Translations under genes and position numbers: made by a program
In this document: positions 1 through 9,321 of the stretch, in pieces
Layout of the letters: the number at the start of each line of letters is the position of its first letter
Numbering within the stretch: the first letter of the stretch is position 1
NCBI RefSeq assembly: GCF_036013525.1
Contig: NZ_CP107853.1
Location: 11,780,001 to 11,844,000, forward strand
Direction: 5' to 3'
DNA from: Nonomuraea sp. NBC_00507
GTDB taxonomy: Bacteria; Actinomycetota; Actinomycetes; Streptosporangiales; Streptosporangiaceae
Length of the DNA stretch: 64,000 nucleotides
The notes under the pieces: model-generated
Told to the model about the DNA's origin: nothing
Databases searched by the model: none
The model's input: only the letters and a program-made list of their open reading frames with translations

Positions 1-2
1 GG

Positions 3-2138
3 CTGGACGTGATCGCCGCGCCCGCGGCCGCGATCGCGGGCGTCGGGGCGGCCGACTGGCGGCCGGGCGACCCGAACGCGACGCCTACCGAGATCACGGG
101 GCCCGTCCCCGGGCGGGTCGGCGCGCCAGGCAGCGACATGGTCCTGCGCACGATCGGCGGCCCCGGCCACCGTTCCACCCCGCTCCCGTCGGCCGGACGC
201 GCCGACGGGCCGCACGCCCATGGGCGGGGCACCACCGCACCAGTCGGCCAGGCGACCCGCACAGACGCCGTCGCACCGGCCGCGGGCACCAGCGGCCCCG
301 CCCAGCCCAACGTGGCGACCACGCCGGCCGACGGCACGGTCGGGGCCGGAGGGGCCGAGGAGGAGCGCGCAGCCGGACGGGCTGCCGAGCAGGTGGAATC
401 GGCCGGATCGGCTGAGGACTCTGCCCCTGTCCAGCACGCCGCAGACTCCAGCCTGAACGGGCACGGCCGCAGCACGGACACGCACGCCCCCGGCGCGGAC
501 ACGGACGACCGCGGCGCGAACACGAACGGCCAGGCCCGCAGCACGGACACGGACGGCCGAAGCCCGGACACGGACAGCCAGGCCCGCGGCGCGAACACGC
601 ACGGCCAGGCCCGCGGCGCGGACACGGACGGCCAGGCCCGCGGCGCGGACACGGACGGCCAGGCCCGCGGCGCGGACACGGACGGCCAGGCCCGCGGCGC
701 GGACACGGACGGCCAGGCCCGCGGCGCGGACACGGACGGCCAGGCCCGCGGCGCGGACACGGACGGCCGAGGCGCGGACACCGACGGGCGGGGCCGAGGC
801 GCGGAGGCGGACGCGTGGGTGGAGGAGGCCGGGCTGGTCGAGTGGGCGGGGGATGAGACGCCCATCGAGCGGCCGACGATTCAGGCGGCCAGCTGGGAGC
901 GCCTCGGCCGCCCCGGGATGGCCGATTCGCCGCTGGCCGATCCCGACGTGCTCGGCGAGCCCTCGATGATCCCCCCGGTGGACGAGCGCCTGGTCAACCC
1001 CATGGGTTTCGTGACGACCCCCTCCCGGGGCATGGCGTCCCTGGCCGAGCGGGACGGCCGCTGGTCCGTGGTGCTGGACGGGAAGGTCGTGACGTCGTTC
1101 GCGGAGTCCGGCGGCGTCACCGACACGGACGTGGCCAGGCTGCGCCAGATCCGCGGCGTCGAGGTGGACTGGCGGCACGCGCACAGCGGCCCGCTGACCG
1201 CCGTACGCGTCCTGGCCGGACTGTCCGCCGCCGGCGTGCCCCTGGCGGCGGCTACAGTGCCGCGCTGGGCCGGTGCGCTCGGGGAGGAGGTCATCGACCT
1301 CATCGGGCGCTGCCCGGACCTCAGCGACGAGCTCCGGCGGGAGGAGCACAGCATCCGCCTGCGCCGGGCAGCTCTGCGTACCCACGGGGTGGCCGCCAGG
1401 TGGGAGCAGCTCGGCGCGCCCGCCCCCGCTCCCCCGCTCACGTCGGTGCTGCTGACGACCCGCCGTACCGACATGGTCGCCTTCGCCCTCGACCAGATCG
1501 CCCGCCAGCGTGACGTGCAGCTCGAGGTGATCCTGGCCCTGCACGGGGTGCCGAAGGGCCATCCGGACGTGGCGCCCGCGATCGCGGCGTACGAGGGCCC
1601 GCTCACCGTGTACGAGGCCGACCACCAGGCAGTGTTCGGAAAGGTGCTGAACGAGGCGGCCGCGAGGGCGTCGGGCTCGTTCCTGCTGAAGATGGACGAC
1701 GACGACTGGTACGGCCCCGACTTCCTGTCCGATCTGCTGCTGGCGCACTCGTATTCGGGCGCGCAGGTGGTCGGCACGGTGCCGGAGTTCGTCTACCTGT
1801 CCTCCATCGACGTCACCGTGCACCGCAAGCAGATCACCGAGCAGATCACCAGCTTCATCGCCGGCGGCACGATCCTGGTGGAGCGCTCGGCGTTCCAGGC
1901 GGTGGGCGGGTTCCGGCCGTTGCGGCGCTCGGTGGACACCCAGTTCCAGGAGGCGCTGCAGGCGGCCGGCGGCCAGATCTACCGGACCCACGGGCTGGGC
2001 TACATCCTGCGCAGGGGCCCGGCGGCCAATCACACGTGGCAGGAGCCGATCGGCACGTTCCTGCAGCGCAACAGGCGGCAGTGGCGCGGCTTCCGCCCGA
2101 ACGCCCTCATGGAGCTGGACGGGAGCCTGCGCCCATGA
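3..2138 (+). CDS. GT2-like glycosyltransferase with repeat-rich N-terminal region (5' partial)
   Basis: The reading frame is open from the window edge, so the true start is probably upstream; the first GTG is at 9 and has no visible ribosome binding site. Numbering from that GTG, the first roughly 280 residues are low-complexity Ala/Gly/Asp/Thr-rich and hold a nine-residue repeat (GQARGADTD, residues 199-252, with degenerate copies on both sides). The C-terminal half (about 460-709) looks like a GT-A glycosyltransferase: a beta strand TSVLLTT, then KMDDDDWYGPDF around residue 561 as the metal/nucleotide-sugar Asp cluster, and a conserved tail. The stop overlaps the next gene's ATG (ATGA), so the two are probably co-translated. 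Sugar donor and acceptor are unknown. A role in surface glycan assembly is inferred from its neighbours. Confidence 0.75.
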   Translation: MDVIAAPAAAIAGVGAADWRPGDPNATPTEITGPVPGRVGAPGSDMVLRTIGGPGHRSTPLPSAGRADGPHAHGRGTTAPVGQATRTDAVAPAAGTSGPAQPNVATTPADGTVGAGGAEEERAAGRAAEQVESAGSAEDSAPVQHAADSSLNGHGRSTDTHAPGADTDDRGANTNGQARSTDTDGRSPDTDSQARGANTHGQARGADTDGQARGADTDGQARGADTDGQARGADTDGQARGADTDGQARGADTDGRGADTDGRGRGAEADAWVEEAGLVEWAGDETPIERPTIQAASWERLGRPGMADSPLADPDVLGEPSMIPPVDERLVNPMGFVTTPSRGMASLAERDGRWSVVLDGKVVTSFAESGGVTDTDVARLRQIRGVEVDWRHAHSGPLTAVRVLAGLSAAGVPLAAATVPRWAGALGEEVIDLIGRCPDLSDELRREEHSIRLRRAALRTHGVAARWEQLGAPAPAPPLTSVLLTTRRTDMVAFALDQIARQRDVQLEVILALHGVPKGHPDVAPAIAAYEGPLTVYEADHQAVFGKVLNEAAARASGSFLLKMDDDDWYGPDFLSDLLLAHSYSGAQVVGTVPEFVYLSSIDVTVHRKQITEQITSFIAGGTILVERSAFQAVGGFRPLRRSVDTQFQEALQAAGGQIYRTHGLGYILRRGPAANHTWQEPIGTFLQRNRRQWRGFRPNALMELDGSLRP
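603..764 (+). repeat. Six perfect 27-bp in-frame tandem repeats
   Basis: Six identical 27-bp units (603-629, 630-656, 657-683, 684-710, 711-737, 738-764) each encode GQARGADTD. Degenerate units lie upstream (for example 528-554 and 576-602) and shortened ones downstream to about 800. Because 27 is a multiple of three, copy-number change alters protein length without breaking the frame. Exact DNA identity between copies points to recent expansion or homogenisation. Confidence 0.95.
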
Positions 2139-3805
2139 TTCCTCGGATCCCCCACAACGACTTCGGCGTGCTCGCCCCTCCCGCCCTGGGCGCGTGGGAG
2201 CCGGCACTGACCGTGACGGTCGTCATCCCCGCGCACGAGCGCCAGGAGACCCTGGACCTGACCCTGGCCGCCCTCGCGGCCCAGAGTTACCCCAAGCATC
2301 TCCTCGACGTCATCGTCGTGGACGACGGCAGCGTCACCCCGCTCCGCCTCCCCGACCTCGTCCCGGCGAAAACGAAGCTGATCTCCAGCCCGCCGGGCGG
2401 CTGGGGCCGGGCGTGGGCCGTGCAGGCCGGCCTGGATGCCGCGACCGGCGAGGTGGTGTTCGTCCTGGACGCCGACATGGTGCCGCACCGCCGGCACGTG
2501 GAGGCTCAGCTCCGCTGGCACCACCTGGCCCCGTACGTGGTGGCGCTCGGCTGGATCGACTTCACCGCGCCCGGCGCGTTCCCCTCGCCCGAGCAGGTAC
2601 GCGCGGCCGTGGAGTCCGGCGCGGAGGACGCCCTCTTCCCGCTGTCCGCCCACCGGCACGACTGGGCCGAGAAGATCATTCACGATTACGACGGCCTCCG
2701 TAGCGCGCCCAACTCGCTGGCGACCCGCATCCACGTGGGAGCCACGGTGTCGTACCCGGCGGCGCTGCTGCGCTCGATCGGCGGCATGGACACGGCGCTC
2801 GTCCTGGCGGAGGACACGGAGCTCGGCTACCGCCTCACCCAGGCGGGCGCGGTCTTCGTCCCCGACCCGGAGTCCCGGGCCTGGCACATCGGTCTGCCCA
2901 CGGCGATGCGCGACTTCGCGGCGCTGAAGCGCTACAACGACCCGTACGTCGCCGACCGCGTCCCCTACCGCCGCTACCTGCGCACGGACTCCGGCCGGCA
3001 GTGGCGGGTGCAGTATGTGGACGCCACGGTGCCGTCAGGCTCGTACGAGGACGTCCGGGCCACCGTCGACGCCCTGCTGGCGTCCTCGATCCCCGACGTG
3101 GGGGTCACGATCATCGGGCCGTGGCAATCCCTGACCGGGGACCGCCGCTCCCCGCTTCAGGACCCGGACCTCGACCTGCGCCTCGTCCACGCCACCTTCG
3201 AGCACGACCCGCGCGTCAGCCTGGCGGCGTCCCCGGCCGTCACCGGCGCCCCGTTCCGCCTCCAGGTGCCCGCCGGCTGGGTCGCGTCGGAGGACACGCT
3301 GGAGCGCCTGGTCGCGTACATGGAGGAGCAGGACTCGGGCAGGCTCTACATCGCCCTGGAGGAGACCGCGGAGGGTGTGACCGTGGCCCGTCTGGACCGC
3401 ACGGCCGCCCTGTCGAGGTCCGCCCTGGTGGTCACCGGGGACGACGACGAGGACGACCTGATCGACGCCCTGTTCGGCGTGGAATGGGTGGACGGCGAGA
3501 CCTGGGGCTTCAAACGCCGCCCGGCCGTCTACCCGCCGCGCAGGAAGCCGGTCTCTCCGGTGGCCAAGCTCACGGCCGCGTACGAGAAGGAGATCGCCCT
3601 CTACCGCAAGCGGGTGGCCGCCCTCCGCGTCGAGATCGGGCACCTGAAGCGGGAAGCAGGCAAGAACGGCAGGGACGCGGCTCGCTGGCGCGAGAAAGCC
3701 GAGGACTGGCGCCGCGAGGCGGTCCGTCTGGCCCGCGAACAGAACCGCACCGTGCTCAGACGAGCCGTCCGCCGCGTCCGCAACCTGGCCTTCCCGGACG
3801 CCTAG
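2135..3805 (+). CDS. GT2 family glycosyltransferase with C-terminal coiled coil
   Basis: This is a classic GT2 (GT-A fold) enzyme of 556 residues. Residues 26-33 form the first strand, DDGS sits at 63-66, the DAD metal-binding motif at 112-114 in a VLDADMVPH context, and LAEDTELGYRL near 226 matches the ED acceptor/catalytic motif. After a middle region of unclear function (about 290-460), residues 471-545 are rich in Lys, Arg and Glu with heptad spacing, suggesting a coiled coil. I chose the ATG at 2135 because it overlaps the upstream stop and begins just before the GT2 domain; a longer frame from 2036 would run inside the upstream gene. No membrane segments are evident, so it probably works on the cytosolic face on a lipid- or nucleotide-linked glycan. 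The donor is unknown. Confidence 0.85.
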   Translation: MIPRIPHNDFGVLAPPALGAWEPALTVTVVIPAHERQETLDLTLAALAAQSYPKHLLDVIVVDDGSVTPLRLPDLVPAKTKLISSPPGGWGRAWAVQAGLDAATGEVVFVLDADMVPHRRHVEAQLRWHHLAPYVVALGWIDFTAPGAFPSPEQVRAAVESGAEDALFPLSAHRHDWAEKIIHDYDGLRSAPNSLATRIHVGATVSYPAALLRSIGGMDTALVLAEDTELGYRLTQAGAVFVPDPESRAWHIGLPTAMRDFAALKRYNDPYVADRVPYRRYLRTDSGRQWRVQYVDATVPSGSYEDVRATVDALLASSIPDVGVTIIGPWQSLTGDRRSPLQDPDLDLRLVHATFEHDPRVSLAASPAVTGAPFRLQVPAGWVASEDTLERLVAYMEEQDSGRLYIALEETAEGVTVARLDRTAALSRSALVVTGDDDEDDLIDALFGVEWVDGETWGFKRRPAVYPPRRKPVSPVAKLTAAYEKEIALYRKRVAALRVEIGHLKREAGKNGRDAARWREKAEDWRREAVRLAREQNRTVLRRAVRRVRNLAFPDA

Positions 3806-3851
3806 AGGGCTCGCGGCCTCCGCGCTTCGGGCTCACGGAGCGGGAAGCGGC

Positions 3852-3902
3852 CTGCTCGACCGCCCGGACGCCCTCGTCGCTCGTGACGAGGGCGGCGAGC
3901 AG
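3852..3902. terminator. Bidirectional hairpin between convergent genes
   Basis: A perfect 10-bp stem (CGCCCTCGTC at 3869-3878 and GACGAGGGCG at 3885-3894, six-base loop) sits inside an outer pair CTGCTC/GAGCAG (3852-3857 and 3897-3902). It lies between the convergent glycosyltransferase and hom genes and has no U-tract, as is common for actinomycete terminators. Confidence 0.7.
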
Positions 3903-3912
3903 GTGAGCAACT

Positions 3913-5202
3913 CTAGTCGTCGCCCTCTACGCGCATCACGCTGGCGATGGCGCGGACGATGTCCAGCTCCCGCAGCCCCTCCATCGTCGCCGACAGCGCC
4001 GCGTCGGTGGCGCGGTGGGTGACGATGACCAGCTGGGCGTCGTCCCCATGCCCCTCCTGACGCACGGTCTGGATCGACACGTCGTGCTTGGCGAACAACT
4101 CCGCGACGCGCGCCAGCACACCGGGCTTGTCGGCCACATCGAGCGCCACGTGGCAGCGCGTGACGGTCTCGCCCATGGGGTGCACGGCCAGGTCGGCGTA
4201 CGTCGACTCCTCGGGCCCGCGGGTGCCGGCCAGGCGGTTGCGGCCGACGGCCACGATGTCGCCGAGCACGGCGGAGGCCGTGGGCGCGCCGCCGGCGCCC
4301 TTGCCGTAGAACATCAGCTGACCCGCCGACTCCGCCTCCACGAAGACCGCGTTGTACGCCTCCCGCACCCCGGCCAGCGGATGCGTCCGGGGGATCATGG
4401 CCGGGTGCACCCGGACCCCGAACGAGCGGCCGTCGTCGGAGCGGGCGCAGATGGCCAGCAGCTTGATCACGTAGCCCATGGCCTTGGCCGAGGCCACGTC
4501 GGTGGCGGTGATCTCGGTGATGCCCTCCCGGTGCACATCGGCGGCCGGCACGCGGCTGTGGAAGGCGAGACCGGCGAGGATGGCGGCCTTGGCGGCGGCG
4601 TCGAAGCCCTCGACGTCGGCCGTCGGGTCGGCCTCGGCGTAGCCGAGGGTCTGCGCCTCCTCCAGGGCGTCGGTGAACGACGCGCCCGTGGAGTCCATCT
4701 TGTCGAGGATGTAGTTGGTGGTGCCGTTGACGATGCCCAGCACCCGCTTGACGTGGTCGCCGGCGAGGGACTCGCGCAGCGGCCGCAGCAGCGGGATGGC
4801 CCCGGCGACGCTGGCCTCGAAGTAGAGGTCGCCGTTGCCCTTCCTAGCGGCCTCGTGCAGGGTGGTGCCGTCCTCGGCCAGCAGGGCCTTGTTGGCGGTC
4901 ACCACGGACTTGCCCTTGGACAGGGCGGAGACGATCAGCGAGCGGGCGGGCTCGATGCCCCCGATGACCTCGACGACGATGTCCACGTCGTCGCGGGCGA
5001 CCAGCGCCTCGGCGTCGGTGGTGAACAGCGCCGGGTCCACGTCCACGTCGCGTTTGCGGCCGAGGCGGCGCACGGCGACCCCGGCCAGCTCCAGTGGCGC
5101 CCCGACGCGTGCCGCCAGGTCGCCGGCCTGCTCGTGCATGAGCCTGATCACCTGCGAGCCGACGACGCCGCAGCCCAGCAGAGCCACTTTCAGCGGTTTC
5201 AC
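3913..5202 (-). CDS. hom: Homoserine dehydrogenase
   Basis: Homoserine dehydrogenase (EC 1.1.1.3) reduces aspartate semialdehyde to homoserine, the branch point to threonine, methionine and isoleucine. The 429-residue protein starts with an NAD(P) Rossmann motif GCGVVG (10-15), continues with the dimerisation/catalytic segment containing [13 protein letters not shown] and a following Lys-rich helix (about 190-215), and ends with a regulatory ACT domain (about 350-425, starting [15 protein letters not shown]). The GTG start at 5202 overlaps the lysA stop by four bases (GTGA), so it is translationally coupled to lysA. In many actinomycetes thrC and thrB follow hom. Here hom ends at a terminator facing an unrelated glycosyltransferase, so those genes must be elsewhere. 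Confidence 0.97.
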   Translation of the reverse strand: MKPLKVALLGCGVVGSQVIRLMHEQAGDLAARVGAPLELAGVAVRRLGRKRDVDVDPALFTTDAEALVARDDVDIVVEVIGGIEPARSLIVSALSKGKSVVTANKALLAEDGTTLHEAARKGNGDLYFEASVAGAIPLLRPLRESLAGDHVKRVLGIVNGTTNYILDKMDSTGASFTDALEEAQTLGYAEADPTADVEGFDAAAKAAILAGLAFHSRVPAADVHREGITEITATDVASAKAMGYVIKLLAICARSDDGRSFGVRVHPAMIPRTHPLAGVREAYNAVFVEAESAGQLMFYGKGAGGAPTASAVLGDIVAVGRNRLAGTRGPEESTYADLAVHPMGETVTRCHVALDVADKPGVLARVAELFAKHDVSIQTVRQEGHGDDAQLVIVTHRATDAALSATMEGLRELDIVRAIASVMRVEGDD

Positions 5203-6581
5203 AGCTGCCCCCTCAGAAGGTCGTCCTCGGTCTCACCCTGCACGATCACCCGCGCGGCGCCGCCGGAGACGGCCACCACGGCGGGCTTGAGCAGGTAGTT
5301 GTAGTTGCTGGCCAGCGATCGGCAGTAGGCGCCGGTCGCGGCCACGGCGATCAGGTCGCCCGGCGCGAGGTCGGCGGGGAAGTGGCAGTCGCGCACGATG
5401 ATGTCGCCGCTCTCGCAGTGCTTGCCGACGAGGCGGCTGAGCATGGGCTCGGCGGTGCCCTCACGGCTGGCCAGCACGGTGGTGTATTCGGCGCCGTAGA
5501 GCGCGGTGCGGACGTTGTCGCTCATGCCGCCGTCGACGCTGACGTAGGTGCGCAGCCCCTCGACGTCCTTGACGGTGCCGACCTCGTAGAGCGTGATGCC
5601 GCCTGGGCCGACGATGCCGCGGCCGGGCTCGACGGTCAGCCGGGGCACGGGCAGGCCCGCCTCCACGCACACCTTGCTGACGATCTCGCGCAGCCCGTCG
5701 GCGAGCTCCTTGATGTCGGGCGCCTCGTCGCCTTCGACGTAGGCGATGCCGTAGCCGCCGCCGAGGTCCAGCTCGGGCAGGACCACGCCGTGCTCGTCCT
5801 TGATCTGCACGAGCAGCGCGGCCAGCCGCCGCGCGGCCACCTCGAATCCGCCCGTGTCGACGATCTGGGACCCGATGTGCGAGTGCAGGCCGACGAGCTC
5901 GAGCTGCGGGAGCGCGAGGATGCGGTGCACGGCCTCCGCCGCGGTCCCGGCGTTGAGCGACAGGCCGAACTTCTGGTCGTCGTGCGCCGTCGCGATGAAC
6001 TCGTGCGTGTGCGCCTCGACTCCGGTGGTCACCCGGATCATCACCTTGGGCCGCTTGCCCTGCTGCTCGGCGAGGTAGCCGAGCCTGGCGATCTCGTCGA
6101 AGGAGTCGACCACGATGTGCCCGACCCCGGCCTCCAGCGCCCTGGACAGCTCGGCGACGGACTTGTTGTTGCCGTGCATGGTGATCCGCTCGGGCGGGAA
6201 GCCCACGCTGAGGGCCACCGCCAGCTCGCCGCCGCTGGCCACGTCGAGCCCGAGGCCCTCCTCGTCCAGCCAGCGGACGATCTCCTTGCACAGGAACGCC
6301 TTGCCGGCGTAATGCACCTCCGAGCCGGCGAACGCCGTGGCGTAGTCGCGCATGCGCGAGCGCACGTCGTCCTCGTCGAGGACGTAGAGCGGGGTGCCGT
6401 GGTCGCGGGCCAGGTCGCGGACGTCCACACCGCCGACCGTGAGCGTGCCATCGGTCCGGGTCGACGTTCGCGGCCAGATCGCGGGGTCGATCCGGTTGAG
6501 GTCGGCGGGCGCGTGCGGCGGGCGCTCGTGGGGCAGCATCTCGGCATACCGGTCCCCGGCGGGATGGACGAATCGGCTCAC
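5199..6581 (-). CDS. lysA: Diaminopimelate decarboxylase
   Basis: LysA (EC 4.1.1.20) is the PLP enzyme that decarboxylates meso-diaminopimelate to lysine in the cytosol. The 460-residue protein has the PLP lysine in HYAGKAF (K94), then HSHIGSQ and a glycine-rich phosphate-binding segment [15 protein letters not shown], and GKHCESGDI with the active-site Cys; all are diagnostic of fold-III decarboxylases. I placed the start at the GTG at 6581, giving [14 protein letters not shown], because that N-terminus is typical of actinobacterial LysA; an upstream start at 6647 would add atypical sequence. It is coupled to hom by a four-base overlap, and its upstream gap of 125 bp probably holds the promoter. 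Confidence 0.97.
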   Translation of the reverse strand: MSRFVHPAGDRYAEMLPHERPPHAPADLNRIDPAIWPRTSTRTDGTLTVGGVDVRDLARDHGTPLYVLDEDDVRSRMRDYATAFAGSEVHYAGKAFLCKEIVRWLDEEGLGLDVASGGELAVALSVGFPPERITMHGNNKSVAELSRALEAGVGHIVVDSFDEIARLGYLAEQQGKRPKVMIRVTTGVEAHTHEFIATAHDDQKFGLSLNAGTAAEAVHRILALPQLELVGLHSHIGSQIVDTGGFEVAARRLAALLVQIKDEHGVVLPELDLGGGYGIAYVEGDEAPDIKELADGLREIVSKVCVEAGLPVPRLTVEPGRGIVGPGGITLYEVGTVKDVEGLRTYVSVDGGMSDNVRTALYGAEYTTVLASREGTAEPMLSRLVGKHCESGDIIVRDCHFPADLAPGDLIAVAATGAYCRSLASNYNYLLKPAVVAVSGGAARVIVQGETEDDLLRGQL

Positions 6582-6706
6582 CCGATCGAGGCTATCGGAA
6601 CCGCACCTACGCCATGACCCGCTGCCCACGTATCGAGACGCGATCAAGGGGTGATAGAGGAGATTTTTACGATTTTTCGCCGTTTAGCCGGATATTTTGC
6701 AAAACG
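6582..6706 (-). promoter_or_regulatory. AT-rich leader region upstream of lysA
   Basis: This 125-bp gap between nrtL and lysA is much more AT-rich than its surroundings (about 6655-6710) and is the obvious place for the lysA-hom promoter. On the minus strand TTGCAA near 6700 could be a -35 element, but I cannot pair it with a convincing -10. No lysine riboswitch-like fold was recognised. Confidence 0.35.
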
Positions 6707-7330
6707 TCATAGCCGGTCCGGGCCCATCACCACTCCCCCGACGGCCTCCGCCAGCCGCACCCGCGCCGTGTGCACCGCCGTGACCGGCTCGTCCCCGCGG
6801 GGCACGGCGGGCGCGTGCTCGTGAGCGTCGTGGAAGGCCAGCGCCAACCGCACCAGGTAGGTCTCCCACCCCGGATCCCTGCTGACCACCCGTCCGGGCA
6901 GCTCGGCCAGCACCCGCAACACCTGCCGATCGTACGGGTCGTCGAGCGCCTCGGGCCGGAACCCGGCCTCCGGCACCCCGAGCTCCTTGGCCCACCGCCG
7001 CACGGCGCGGGCCCGCACATGCGCGTACCGCACCACGAACCCCGGGTTGTCCCAGGTGCGCGGAAAGTCCGGCCACGCCGGCTCGGGGATCTCGACGGGC
7101 TCCATCGACTCCAGCAGCTCGCCGGGCACCGCGACGGTGATCCGCAGGAACCCGTTGCCCCGCACCTCCACGTCCGCGACCCCGGGCACCGCTCGCACCC
7201 GCTCGGCGAGCGCTTCGGCGGGTGCCCGCCGCCGCAGGGCCGCGGCGGAGAGGTAAACCGCCTCCCGCTCCCACGAACCGTCGGGCACGGGCGGCTCCCC
7301 CAGCGCGCCGGCCAGCTCCCGTACGGTCAC
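6707..7330 (-). CDS. nrtL: ArgS-related anticodon-binding protein (DALR domain)
   Basis: This 207-residue protein looks like a cut-down arginyl-tRNA synthetase. The N-terminal part (about 40-75, VPGVADVEVRGNGFLRI) resembles the ArgS additional N-terminal domain, and the C-terminal part (about 95-200, NPGFVVRYAHVRARAVRRWA and the alpha-helical remainder) resembles the DALR anticodon-binding domain. The catalytic HIGH/KMSKS domain is absent. The same kind of protein is found beside lysA in other actinobacteria, where it is called NrtL. Its function is not established; tRNA(Arg) binding is a reasonable inference. GTG start. It lies 10 bp from the gene upstream and 125 bp before lysA, all on the same strand. 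Confidence 0.8.
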   Translation of the reverse strand: MTVRELAGALGEPPVPDGSWEREAVYLSAAALRRRAPAEALAERVRAVPGVADVEVRGNGFLRITVAVPGELLESMEPVEIPEPAWPDFPRTWDNPGFVVRYAHVRARAVRRWAKELGVPEAGFRPEALDDPYDRQVLRVLAELPGRVVSRDPGWETYLVRLALAFHDAHEHAPAVPRGDEPVTAVHTARVRLAEAVGGVVMGPDRL

Positions 7331-7340
7331 ACCGACGACT

Positions 7341-9185
7341 CTAGATGAGCGCGTGCGGCTCGGCGGAGCCGTATTCGACCAGGTGGGCGGCGCCCAGCAG
7401 CCAGCGGTCCTCGTCGCGCACCCGGACGTAGCCGAACCTGTCGGCGGAGAACACCTTGATCCCGTCCGTACGGCACTGCCGCATGAGGACCTCGTCCCAG
7501 TCGTCCGTCAGGTCGGCGAACCCCAGCTCACGCAGCGCGTTGCGGCGGGCCAGGAGGGTCGCGCCGGCGATCTCCGGGAGGTAGGCGTATTCGGCGTCGG
7601 GCTGCTTGAGCAGCGTGGCCTGCGGCTTGCGCAGGTGGGCGTAGAAGGCGCCCTTGCCGACGATGTCCGCAGTGCTGAACAGGAAGGCCCGGCGCAGGTC
7701 GGACAGGTAGTGCGGCCCGTACACGTCGCGCGGGTCCATGACCGCCACCAGGTCGGCCTCGCACAGGTCGAGCCCGGCGTTGAGCATCGCGCCCTCGCTC
7801 ATCGAGGGATGCGGGCGGCGGTAGATCACGTCCAGATCCGGCAGCACGTCGCGGGCGCGCAGCTCCGCCTCGGGCGGGCCGATGACGATCACCTGGGCCA
7901 CGCCCGACTGCTTGGCGACCTGCGCGAGACCGTGCTCCATCAGGAAGGGGTCCATGATCGGCAGCAGCACGGAGGTGTTGAGCGTGGCGCGGGCGCTGGG
8001 CAGGCCGATCGCCTCCAGCATCTCGTCGATCCGCTCGGTCATCGTGCCCATCTGATAAGCCCGCCGCAACGCCACGTGCGCCCGCCGCGAGTCCGGCTCG
8101 GTGCCGATGGACGTGCCGCAGGCGGCGATCTCGGCCAGCCGCCACTGCGGGGTGCCCGGCGGGCAGTCCGCCGCGGCCGGCCAGCGGTAGGAGGTCAGCA
8201 CATCGGGGTAGGTCAGGTGGCCGGGCAGCAGCTGGTCGAGCGTGAGCACCCGGTCGATCCGCCCGCCCGCCAGCGGCAGCGGGTTGTGGATCCTGGGCTG
8301 GATCCCGAACTGCAGCCGCGGCCAGGCCACCGCCAGGTCGTTCGTGAACCGGTGCTCGAACAGCTGGGCGGTCGCGGCGTAGTCACCCACGTCGCCCTGC
8401 GTGTGCCAGAAGACGGTGCGGATGCCGCGCTCGGCGCACCAGGCCAGCAGCACCTTGATGCCCTCGCCCGGCTCGCCGATGATCTCCTGGGCCCACGGCC
8501 CCTGCGTGACCGACTCCACGACGAGCAGGTGGGGCACCTCGAGCGGGAGCACCCGGGCGAAGTCACGCGGCGTGAAGCCGGTGGTCTGGCGCCACTCGTA
8601 GCGCAGCAGCGCCTCGGCGTGCGGGTCGGCGATCACCGCGGCCGTCAGGTGCGGCCGCGTATTGGGACCGGTCGGCACCCGGAACGGCTTGAGCTTGAAC
8701 GAGGCGCCCCCGAGCGTCCGGGTCGAGGTCGTGGCCTGGAACGCGGCCCCCGGGCGCTCCTCGGTCTGCTTGAGGGGCGCGGGCGGCTTGCGCTTGGGCG
8801 CGGTGGGCCGCTTGACCGGCTTGGCGGCCCCGCGAAGGCCCCTGGCCAGCCGCACCGGGTTGCTCTTGCCGCTCTTGATGGCGTCGCCGAGGCGGTTCCA
8901 GCGAGCGACCTTGATCGAGGACAGCTTCCAGTTGGCCACCTCGGCCTGGAACCGCTGCTCGGCCAGCTCCTTACGGAGCTTGTCCGCGGCGGCCTGCTCG
9001 GCCGCGAGCCGTTCCTCGGTCTCGCTCAGCCGCTCGGCCAGCGCCTTGGCCTCCTCGACGCTCCGCTCGGCCGCGGCCAGCCGGCCCTGGGCGGCGTCGA
9101 GCAGCCTGGCCAGCTCGGCCGCGCGCTCGGCCTGGGCGATGGCATCCCGCAGCGCCCGACGCGTGCTCTCAAGCTCAGTGCTCAC
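7341..9185 (-). CDS. Glycosyltransferase-like protein with N-terminal coiled coil
   Basis: The 614-residue protein begins with a long Ala/Glu/Arg-rich helix (about 1-85) with clear coiled-coil character, then a basic Pro/Lys-rich linker (about 110-150). Residues 200-400 hold a region whose strands and motifs (VIADPHAEALLRYEW, VFWHTQGDVGDY) resemble CgeB/GT-B-like domains. Residues 410-610 look like a degenerate GT2 domain: NTSVLLPIMD, EGAMLNAGLDLCEADLVAVMDPRD with the metal-site Asp, and a C-terminal GATLLARRNALRELGFAD segment typical of GT-A enzymes. The GTG at 9185 has GGAGGA five bases upstream, which decides the start. It shares a divergent promoter region with the asparagine-synthetase-like gene. 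Substrate unknown; it probably acts in the same glycan pathway as the two GT2 genes. Confidence 0.75.
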   Translation of the reverse strand: MSTELESTRRALRDAIAQAERAAELARLLDAAQGRLAAAERSVEEAKALAERLSETEERLAAEQAAADKLRKELAEQRFQAEVANWKLSSIKVARWNRLGDAIKSGKSNPVRLARGLRGAAKPVKRPTAPKRKPPAPLKQTEERPGAAFQATTSTRTLGGASFKLKPFRVPTGPNTRPHLTAAVIADPHAEALLRYEWRQTTGFTPRDFARVLPLEVPHLLVVESVTQGPWAQEIIGEPGEGIKVLLAWCAERGIRTVFWHTQGDVGDYAATAQLFEHRFTNDLAVAWPRLQFGIQPRIHNPLPLAGGRIDRVLTLDQLLPGHLTYPDVLTSYRWPAAADCPPGTPQWRLAEIAACGTSIGTEPDSRRAHVALRRAYQMGTMTERIDEMLEAIGLPSARATLNTSVLLPIMDPFLMEHGLAQVAKQSGVAQVIVIGPPEAELRARDVLPDLDVIYRRPHPSMSEGAMLNAGLDLCEADLVAVMDPRDVYGPHYLSDLRRAFLFSTADIVGKGAFYAHLRKPQATLLKQPDAEYAYLPEIAGATLLARRNALRELGFADLTDDWDEVLMRQCRTDGIKVFSADRFGYVRVRDEDRWLLGAAHLVEYGSAEPHALI

Positions 9186-9321
9186 CGGTCCTCCTTCGTC
9201 GGCCCGGCGACAGCTCGCTGCGTCTGATTGTGCGCTCGCTCCGCTCGCAAACCATCCCTCCGCTCCCTCAGCCCGGCAAAGGATACTCTTTTGGCGAAGC
9301 GTCTCGAAGGGATGAGATCCG
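9186..9321. promoter_or_regulatory. Divergent promoter region
   Basis: The 136 bp between the minus-strand glycosyltransferase-like gene (starts 9185) and the plus-strand asparagine-synthetase-like gene (starts 9322) must carry both promoters. It includes the AT-richer segment AAAGGATACTCTTTT near 9280. No operator is recognised. Confidence 0.4.

Noticed and set aside
603..764. CRISPR array
   Set aside because: The units are directly adjacent without spacers and lie in frame inside a protein-coding gene.
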